The position numbers and the translations under genes are program-made. From CAVZKK01 sp964573475 (lineage in GTDB: Archaea; Thermoproteota; Bathyarchaeia; Bathyarchaeales; Bathycorpusculaceae): a stretch of DNA of 9,922 nt. The notes beneath the pieces are model-generated. The model did not search any database. It was given only the letters and a program-made list of their open reading frames with translations, and was not told where the DNA came from. The first letter of the stretch is position 1, and each line of letters opens with the position of its first letter. Shown piece after piece: positions 5,743-9,922 of the stretch. The DNA is taken from positions 1 to 9,922 of the forward strand of contig CAZNJT010000057.1 in assembly GCA_964573475.1 (NCBI GenBank). Direction: 5' to 3'.

Positions 5743-7163
5743 CGCTTTTCGATTCTCCATTTCACGCCTTGAGGAGTATCCTCAATTATTACGCCCATTG
5801 CCTTTAGTTGCTCTCTGATTTTGTCCGCTGCCTTCCAATCTTTGGCTTTTCTTGCTTCTTCTCTTTTTTGAATAAGTTCTTCAGCTTCTCTAGGCAATGC
5901 TTCTTCCTTCTTAACCTCGCCAATAAGGCCAAGAACCTTATCGAACCTCATCATTAACTTGTAGACTTCTTGAGCCTCTTCCTTGCTAAGCATATTGTCA
6001 TCCATAAGTTTGTTCACGTCTCTCACGAAGTCAAATAGCGCAGCCAACGCCACACTTATGTTCAGGTCATCATCCATGGCTTCTTCAAAATCCCTTTGCA
6101 CATGACTCATTAGTAGTTTTATTTCTTCTCCGCAGCCCTTTCCATCCGTCTCCATCAACCTATACACAAAGTTTATTAAACGATCAATCGCGTTCTTCGA
6201 AGCCTCTAACCCTTCAAAAGTAAAATTAAACTGTTGCCGATAATGAGTTGACAAAAGCAGGTAGCGAACAGCTTTCGGATCATAGCCCATTTTTGTTAGG
6301 TCTCTTACGGTGTAGTAGTTGCCGAATCTTTTGGCCATCCGTTTTCCTTCAACTAGCAAGTGTTCAGAGTGAAGCCAATAGTTGACGAATTTCTTGTCTG
6401 TTGCTGCTTCGCTCTGTGCAATTTCGTTTTCATGATGAGGGAAAATGTTGTCCACGCCGCCTGTGTGAATGTCGAATGTTTCGCCTAGGTATTTCATGGA
6501 CATAGCCGAGCATTCAATATGCCATCCGGGTCGTCCTTTGCCGAACTCTGTTTCCCAGAAAACATCACCGTCTTCCTCGGTCCATGCCTTCCAGAGTGCA
6601 AAATCTCTTGCTTCTGCTTTTTCGTATTCATCAACTTTGACTCTTGCACCGGCTTTGAGCTCTTTGACCTTGAATTTTGAAAGTTTTCCGTAGTTTTTGA
6701 ACTTCGAGATGCTAAAATAGATTGAGTTGTCTTCGCCTCTGTAGGCGTAGCCTTTCGCCAATAGTTTCTCGATTAAGGTGACCATTTCGGGGATATTTTC
6801 CGTTGCCCTAGGATAGTGTTCTGCTCTTTCAATGTTTAAGGTTGCTAGGTCTTCAAAAAAGGCGTCTATGTACGGTTTCGTGTGTTCATTCAATGGTACT
6901 CCTCTCTTGTTTGAAGCTGCAACGGTTCTGTCGTCTACGTCTGTTATGTTCATGACTTGGGTGACTTTGAAGCCGCGAAATTCAAGCCATCTTCTCAACA
7001 GGTCTTCGAACATGAATGTCCTGAAGTTACCTATGTGACCATAGTCATAAACAGTGAGTCCGCAGGTGTACATTTTAACTCTGCCTTTTTCTAATGGAAT
7101 GAATTTTTCCTTTCTACGTGTCAAAGTATTGAAGAAGTGCACATTCTTAGTTAGAGTTCCCAT
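5739..7163 (-). CDS. cysS: Cysteinyl-tRNA synthetase
   Basis: This class I enzyme charges tRNA-Cys with cysteine in two ATP-dependent steps. The 474-residue product carries a zinc ligand Cys34 in KMYTCGLTVYDYGHIGN, with the HIGH motif as HIGN (43-46). GRPGWHIECSAM, DIHTGGVDNIFPHHENE supply the other Cys, His and Glu zinc ligands. The KMSKS loop reads GKRMAKRFGN, so the motif is RMAKR; the fourth-position lysine is kept but the first and last positions differ. A helical tRNA-binding C-terminus ends in GVIIEDTPQGVKWRIEKR. The start at 7163 has GGCGGT six bases upstream; the frame is open 20 codons further, but that peptide is not family-like. Its presence suggests direct cysteine charging rather than sole reliance on SepRS/SepCysS. 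A small ORF lies 56 bases upstream on the same strand. Confidence 0.96.
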   Translation of the reverse strand: MGTLTKNVHFFNTLTRRKEKFIPLEKGRVKMYTCGLTVYDYGHIGNFRTFMFEDLLRRWLEFRGFKVTQVMNITDVDDRTVAASNKRGVPLNEHTKPYIDAFFEDLATLNIERAEHYPRATENIPEMVTLIEKLLAKGYAYRGEDNSIYFSISKFKNYGKLSKFKVKELKAGARVKVDEYEKAEARDFALWKAWTEEDGDVFWETEFGKGRPGWHIECSAMSMKYLGETFDIHTGGVDNIFPHHENEIAQSEAATDKKFVNYWLHSEHLLVEGKRMAKRFGNYYTVRDLTKMGYDPKAVRYLLLSTHYRQQFNFTFEGLEASKNAIDRLINFVYRLMETDGKGCGEEIKLLMSHVQRDFEEAMDDDLNISVALAALFDFVRDVNKLMDDNMLSKEEAQEVYKLMMRFDKVLGLIGEVKKEEALPREAEELIQKREEARKAKDWKAADKIREQLKAMGVIIEDTPQGVKWRIEKR

Positions 7164-7219
7164 AGAGTGACCGCCTAAGAAATAACAATGAAGGATACTT
7201 AAGGATTTTACCCAGCAAA

Positions 7220-7375
7220 TCAATCGTATTTTTTCAGTTTTATCATTTCTCTAAAGTTTTTCAGGTCTTGGGCTACTTGTTTTAGAAAGTGAAGTTCCTC
7301 CATTGTTCTTTCGAATTTTGCAAATTCTTCTCGAATCTTCTTCACGAAACGTTCGTTTTCGTCCATTCTTTGCAT
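7220..7375 (-). CDS. Small helical protein of unknown function upstream of cysS
   Basis: This 51-codon frame, read by hand on the minus strand, starts MQRMDENERFVKKIREEF and ends LKKYD. I do not recognise the family. The sequence is highly charged, with regularly spaced hydrophobics (F, I, F, F, M, L, F, L, V, L, F, M, I), as expected of one or two amphipathic helices or a short coiled coil. There is no signal peptide, membrane segment or cysteine. The composition looks like real protein rather than a shadow frame. A GTG at 7381 and an ATG at 7366 are alternative starts; none has a strong Shine-Dalgarno motif. It lies 56 bases upstream of cysS on the same strand and may be co-transcribed. A structured inverted-repeat element lies 17 bases upstream. 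Its role is unknown. Confidence 0.55.
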   Translation of the reverse strand: MQRMDENERFVKKIREEFAKFERTMEELHFLKQVAQDLKNFREMIKLKKYD

Positions 7376-7392
7376 CTTCACGTTTGGTTTAG

Positions 7393-7524
7393 ATGGAGGG
7401 CTCTCATCGTTTTTTGGCTAGCCACGCAGCCGTTTCCGTCATCGAGGAGAAAGGAGAAGGCTTCGAAAACGGAAAAACCGATTCTTGGCTGCTTGTGGTT
7501 TAGCCTTCAACCTTAGCCCTCCAT
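7393..7524. ncRNA. Nested inverted-repeat element: structured RNA or cis-leader candidate
   Basis: The 132 bases fold into a closed, multi-tier hairpin. The outer stem is a perfect 10-bp pairing, ATGGAGGGCT (7393-7402) with AGCCCTCCAT (7515-7524). After an internal loop (13 and 9 bases), 7416-7431 (GGCTAGCCACGCAGCC) pairs with 7487-7505, giving 16 bp with small bulges at 7493-7494 and 7499/7500. Next, TTTCCGT (7433-7439) pairs with ACGGAAA (7469-7475). Innermost, TCGAGG (7442-7447) pairs with CTTCGA (7461-7466), leaving a purine-rich loop. Two pairs (G7421 and G7446 with T) are wobbles only on the plus strand, which favours plus-strand RNA. A TATA-like box at 7562-7553, however, would drive the minus strand from about 7530, making it a leader of the small ORF and cysS. 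It matches no RNA family I know; strand and function are open. Confidence 0.5.
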
Positions 7525-7552
7525 ACTGCATCGTAAGACTTAAGATACTTGT

Positions 7553-7562
7553 CCTATAAAAA
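7553..7562 (-). promoter_or_regulatory. TATA-like box or T-rich terminator before the structured element
   Basis: The minus strand reads TTTTTATAGG. As a TATA box it predicts a start near 7530, just before the outer stem of the structured element. It also lies 42 bases past the stop of the upstream coiled-coil gene, so the T5 run could instead terminate that transcript. Both roles are possible. Confidence 0.4.
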
Positions 7563-7603
7563 CGTTACTGAATAACACGAACGCACAGACATTAAAGTGA
7601 AGC

Positions 7604-8158
7604 TTAACCTATAGCCAAAATGCCTTCCAAAATGTTCTTTTCGGGAATATCCAGCTGTTTTGAAAGCCATGTTTTTAAAAGTGGAATCTGTTTAGGAAGT
7701 TCACCACTGTAGGTTATGATTTGATTATCCTTTAATGCATCTACTTGGAACGTTTTTTCAGCTTCTCTATATAAGAAGGATAATGTCTGGGCTTGACAAG
7801 CTAATGTTTGAAAGTCTTCCCACTGTTTACAGCGTAAAATAACGGGTGGACCTCGCACTTCTTTAACTTGCAATGCTTCAGACCTTTGTTCTTGTGTTAA
7901 TTGTGTTAGAACTGGGGGAGCTTCGTGTGAAGCTGACAAATATGTGATTAGGTTTGCTATCTCATTCTGTAGTGTTGTTAGTCTCTCTTCAACTTTCTCT
8001 ATTTTTCCGCTTAATACACCAGTATCGCCTAGTCTTTCGGTTATGCTGCCTAACTCGTTTATTAATTTGTCCAAGTCCTTTTCATGCTCTTTTAAAACGT
8101 TCACTATAAAGTCTAGGGCTTCTAAGGCATCGTTTTTCGATGGAAGTTTCTTGGACAT
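7604..8158 (-). CDS. Conserved-looking hypothetical protein with N-terminal coiled coil
   Basis: I do not recognise a named family. The 184-residue protein begins MSKKLPSKNDALEALDFIV and is strongly helical to about residue 72, with heptad-like leucine and isoleucine spacing in DKLINELGSITERL and KIEKVEERLTTLQNEI, so a coiled coil is likely. A Pro/Thr/Gln linker (about 77-93) leads to a compact C-terminal part starting VRGPPVILRCKQWEDF and ending DIPEKNILEGILAIG. It has two Cys, no signal peptide and no membrane segment, so it is probably cytoplasmic. The start has GAGG nine bases upstream and a TATA box at the right distance. It is divergent from the glutamine synthetase-like gene and is probably transcribed alone. 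Function is unknown; an adaptor or oligomerising role is only a guess from the coiled coil. Confidence 0.85.
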   Translation of the reverse strand: MSKKLPSKNDALEALDFIVNVLKEHEKDLDKLINELGSITERLGDTGVLSGKIEKVEERLTTLQNEIANLITYLSASHEAPPVLTQLTQEQRSEALQVKEVRGPPVILRCKQWEDFQTLACQAQTLSFLYREAEKTFQVDALKDNQIITYSGELPKQIPLLKTWLSKQLDIPEKNILEGILAIG

Positions 8159-8196
8159 TGCTTCTTTCCTCTTTCTTCACCCTATTAATGTCCGTT

Positions 8197-8210
8197 CTTT
8201 ATAAATAAAC
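8197..8210 (-). promoter_or_regulatory. TATA box of the coiled-coil protein gene
   Basis: The minus strand reads GTTTATTTATAAAG. The expected start is near 8177, giving a leader of about 18 bases that includes the GAGG at 8171-8168 before the ATG at 8158. Spacing supports both promoter and start codon. Confidence 0.65.
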
Positions 8211-8227
8211 GTAGCGAATCCTCAAAA

Positions 8228-8254
8228 CATATCCATATGAAGACGTATCCGTAC
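8228..8254. promoter_or_regulatory. Possible operator: two similar short repeats between divergent genes
   Basis: CATATCCATATG at 8228-8239 is an inverted repeat with 5-base arms and a 2-base centre. CGTATCCGTAC at 8244-8254 resembles its first 11 bases (8 of 11 identical), 16 bases downstream. They lie between the coiled-coil gene promoter and the glutamine synthetase-like promoter. A shared regulator site is plausible but unproven. Confidence 0.3.
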
Positions 8255-8283
8255 TTATTGAGAATTAAAACTCTTATGGGAGA

Positions 8284-8293
8284 GTTAAAATAT
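8284..8293 (+). promoter_or_regulatory. TATA box of the glutamine synthetase-like gene
   Basis: GTTAAAATAT lies about 50 bases before the ATG at 8339. A start near 8315 would leave a leader of about 24 bases carrying AGAGG at 8327-8331, a fair ribosome binding site. Confidence 0.5.
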
Positions 8294-8338
8294 CGGTTTC
8301 TAAAATGAGTAAGATACTCGCATAAAAGAGGCCTTGTC

Positions 8339-9760
8339 ATGCAGGGAACGTTAAATTTCTCCGATAAAGAAGAAATTGTTAGATTCATCTCAGAAAAAGG
8401 CGTCAAAATCCTTAATTTGTGTCACATTCCAGAAGATGGAAGGTTAAAAACCCTAAGCTTTTCAGCAATAGATAGGAATAGAGTTTATGAGATTTTGGAG
8501 TTTGGCGAAAGAGTGGATGGCTCAAATCTATTCTCGTTTATCGAAGCGGGTAAAAGCGACATTTACATAATGCCCAAAATTGATAGAGCCTTTACTAACC
8601 CCTTTTCAACAATCCCTACACTCAACTTTTTATGTAACTACTTAGACGAGCATGGAAAACCACTGGATGTTGCTCCAAAAAATGTTTTGGCGAGGGCTGA
8701 AGAAAAATTGCGTTCTTCAAGCAGTATTGTCTTGAAAGCTTTGGCTGAACTTGAGTTTTACATAATTTCTAAGCAGGAAAGTGAGATGCTTTTTCTAGGT
8801 GCCCCAGATAAAAACTATCATGAATCTGCCCCTTTCACAAAATTTGAGGATTTAAGGAATGAAGTTTTGGTTACGCTGGCTGATGTTGGCATTGCTACCA
8901 AGTATGGGCATAGTGAGGTTGGTCGAGTTTTTAGTAAAGGCGGCATATTCATGGAACAGCAGGAAGTAGAGTTTTTACCACAGAATTTAGCGGAAATGGC
9001 TGAAACCATCGCAATTGCAAAGTGGATCATCCGAAACATTTGCGTAAAATATGGAGTATCCGCGTCTTTTTCTCCTAAAATATCTCTTGAGCATGTTGGA
9101 ACTGGAATGCATATCCACCTATGCGCATTGAAAAACGGAGAAAACATAGTTGCAAATCCCAATGGAACCTTAAGCACCGAAGCCATGAAAATGATTGGCG
9201 GAATATTAAAGTTTGCACCAAGCCTCACAGCCTTTGGAAACACAACACCCGTATCCTATCTACGTTTTATCTCACGCAAGGAATCTCCAATGCACATTTG
9301 TTGGAGTGCTAGAAACCGTTTAGCCCTGATACGGATACCATTATGGTGGAGTTTCGTAAAAAAGGGCGAAGAAAAGGGCAACATTAGAGAAACCTTTGAG
9401 TATAGAGCTCCAGACCCGTTGGCAAACGCTTACTTGCTTTTTGCCGGAATAGCTTTAGCTGTAAATTATGGTTTAGAAAACTCTGAAGAGGCTTTGAAAA
9501 TGGCTGAAGACTTGCACATTGAAGGAACTGGCGGTAGAAGGAAAAGGCTTAAAATTTTGCCCCGGTCTTGCAGCGAATCTGCGAAAAACCTTAGGAAGGA
9601 TAGACGACTTTATGAAGCGAACGGCGTTTTTCCAAAAAAATTAATCGACAAAACCATAGATAAGCTGAAAGCCTATAGGGATAAGGATTTGTGGAAGAAT
9701 TTGGCTGATAAGCCGGAGAAAATTGAAAACGTGTTGAAGCAGTACTTGCATTATGGTTAG
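8339..9760 (+). CDS. Divergent glutamine synthetase-like (GS-I family) protein
   Basis: Glutamine synthetases make glutamine from glutamate, ammonia and ATP; relatives glutamylate other amines. The 473 residues carry the family motifs in order: VDGSNL (59-64), E137-L-E139-F metal ligands, E193 and Q207-x-E209, GTGMHIHL (254-261) with His258, N301...SY-x-R309, a flap Glu315, R325-N-R327...R332-I-P, and E354-Y-R-x-PDP-x-AN (354-363). Nearly all catalytic positions seem retained, so an active ligase is likely. Two differences stand out: the stretch from E193 to E209 is about eight residues longer than in standard GlnA, and IPLWWSFVKKGEEKG separates the IRIP and ExR motifs. The adenylylation-loop tyrosine motif of GlnA is not visible. 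The substrate may therefore not be ammonia. AGAGG precedes the ATG. No glnB, amt or glutamate synthase gene is nearby. Confidence 0.87.
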   Translation: MQGTLNFSDKEEIVRFISEKGVKILNLCHIPEDGRLKTLSFSAIDRNRVYEILEFGERVDGSNLFSFIEAGKSDIYIMPKIDRAFTNPFSTIPTLNFLCNYLDEHGKPLDVAPKNVLARAEEKLRSSSSIVLKALAELEFYIISKQESEMLFLGAPDKNYHESAPFTKFEDLRNEVLVTLADVGIATKYGHSEVGRVFSKGGIFMEQQEVEFLPQNLAEMAETIAIAKWIIRNICVKYGVSASFSPKISLEHVGTGMHIHLCALKNGENIVANPNGTLSTEAMKMIGGILKFAPSLTAFGNTTPVSYLRFISRKESPMHICWSARNRLALIRIPLWWSFVKKGEEKGNIRETFEYRAPDPLANAYLLFAGIALAVNYGLENSEEALKMAEDLHIEGTGGRRKRLKILPRSCSESAKNLRKDRRLYEANGVFPKKLIDKTIDKLKAYRDKDLWKNLADKPEKIENVLKQYLHYG

Positions 9761-9833
9761 TTAAATGGGCTTTAGATAAAGAAATGCTTATAGCTTATCT
9801 TTAATGGTTAAAGTTTTAGAAACAAAGCCTGAT

Positions 9834-9911
9834 GGGCGGGTAGATCAGTTTGGAATGATCGCCACGTTGGCATCGTGGAGGCCGCGGGTTCAAATCCCGC
9901 CCCGTCCACCA
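9834..9911 (+). tRNA. tRNA-Ala (anticodon GGC) with encoded CCA
   Basis: A full cloverleaf can be drawn. The acceptor stem GGGCGGG pairs with CCCGTCC and contains the G3-U70 wobble that defines alanine identity. The D arm is GATC/GATC, the anticodon stem CCACG/CGTGG holds loop TTGGCAT with anticodon GGC, the variable loop is AGGCC, and the T arm is GCGGG-TTCAAAT-CCCGC. The discriminator A is followed by CCA in the DNA. The body is 75 bases without CCA and there is no intron. It lies 73 bases after the glutamine synthetase-like gene on the same strand; a CTTATAG box at about 9787-9793 may be its promoter. Confidence 0.96.
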
Positions 9912-9922
9912 AACCCTCTTCC

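Noticed and set aside
7164..7223. N-terminal 20-codon extension of cysS
   Set aside because: The ATG at 7163 has GGCGGT upstream and gives the usual CysRS N-terminus; the extension reads unlike the family and overlaps the stop of the small ORF.
7393..7503. Plus-strand 36-codon frame starting ATG GAG GGC inside the structured element
   Set aside because: It is short, has no Shine-Dalgarno or TATA box at a suitable distance, and its bases are better explained by nested pairing.
7289..7516. Plus-strand 75-residue open frame
   Set aside because: It is Phe/Cys/His-rich and lies antisense to the small helical ORF and across the hairpin; it looks like a shadow frame.
7393..7524. Possible intron-containing tRNA because of the GGAGGGCT/AGCCCTCC ends
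   Set aside because: No T-arm GGTTCRA motif, no D arm and no anticodon stem can be drawn on either strand.
1..9922. CRISPR arrays, insertion sequences, integrase genes or attachment sites
   Set aside because: I saw no regularly spaced repeats, transposase-like frames or direct repeats of the tRNA end; the tRNA lies at the window edge, so an attachment site beyond it cannot be judged.

Overview
This is archaeal DNA. The elongation factor is of the EF-1 alpha type, ribosomal proteins S12 and S7 have archaeal lengths and sequences, and several genes are preceded by TATA-box promoters rather than bacterial -35/-10 boxes. Shine-Dalgarno motifs are present in front of some starts, and the DNA is moderately AT-rich. 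The gene set and protein style suggest the TACK superphylum, perhaps Bathyarchaeia; that placement is inference from memory, not a search result. The window looks like ordinary chromosome with mostly housekeeping genes and no transposase, integrase, CRISPR array or phage gene.

Layout. 1-185: start of a GNAT-type acetyltransferase on the minus strand, cut by the window edge. 186-554: no convincing intact gene, but a zinc-ribbon-like coding remnant and the T-rich terminator of the next gene. 555-1859 (minus): EF-1 alpha. 2035-3210 (plus): a DRG/Rbg-like GTPase with a C-terminal TGS domain and a degenerate G3 motif. 3226-4259 (minus): rps12-rps7, coupled by a 4-base overlap. 4351-4743 (minus): a JAMM/MPN metalloprotease-like protein. 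4948-5742 (plus): a lipoate-protein ligase A family catalytic domain. 5739-7163 (minus): cysteinyl-tRNA synthetase. 7220-7375 (minus): a small, helical 51-residue ORF upstream of cysS. 7393-7524: a long, nested inverted repeat that folds as a structured RNA candidate. 7604-8158 (minus): a coiled-coil protein of unknown function. 8339-9760 (plus): a divergent glutamine synthetase-like protein. 9834-9911 (plus): tRNA-Ala(GGC) with encoded CCA.

How the genes relate. The common theme is translation: elongation factor, two small-subunit proteins, a translation-type GTPase, an aminoacyl-tRNA synthetase and a tRNA. S12, S7 and EF-1 alpha usually lie in one str-like cluster with NusA/L30e upstream and EF-2 and S10 nearby. 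Here the cluster is broken: a GTPase gene on the opposite strand sits between S7 and EF-1 alpha, a JAMM gene lies upstream of S12, and S10 does not follow EF-1 alpha. The lipoate ligase and glutamine synthetase-like genes are metabolic and transcribed separately.

The least explained part is 7220-7524, where a structured element and an uncatalogued small ORF lie just upstream of cysS. Several gene starts are set downstream of the longest possible ORF, using Shine-Dalgarno motifs, TATA spacing or family lengths.
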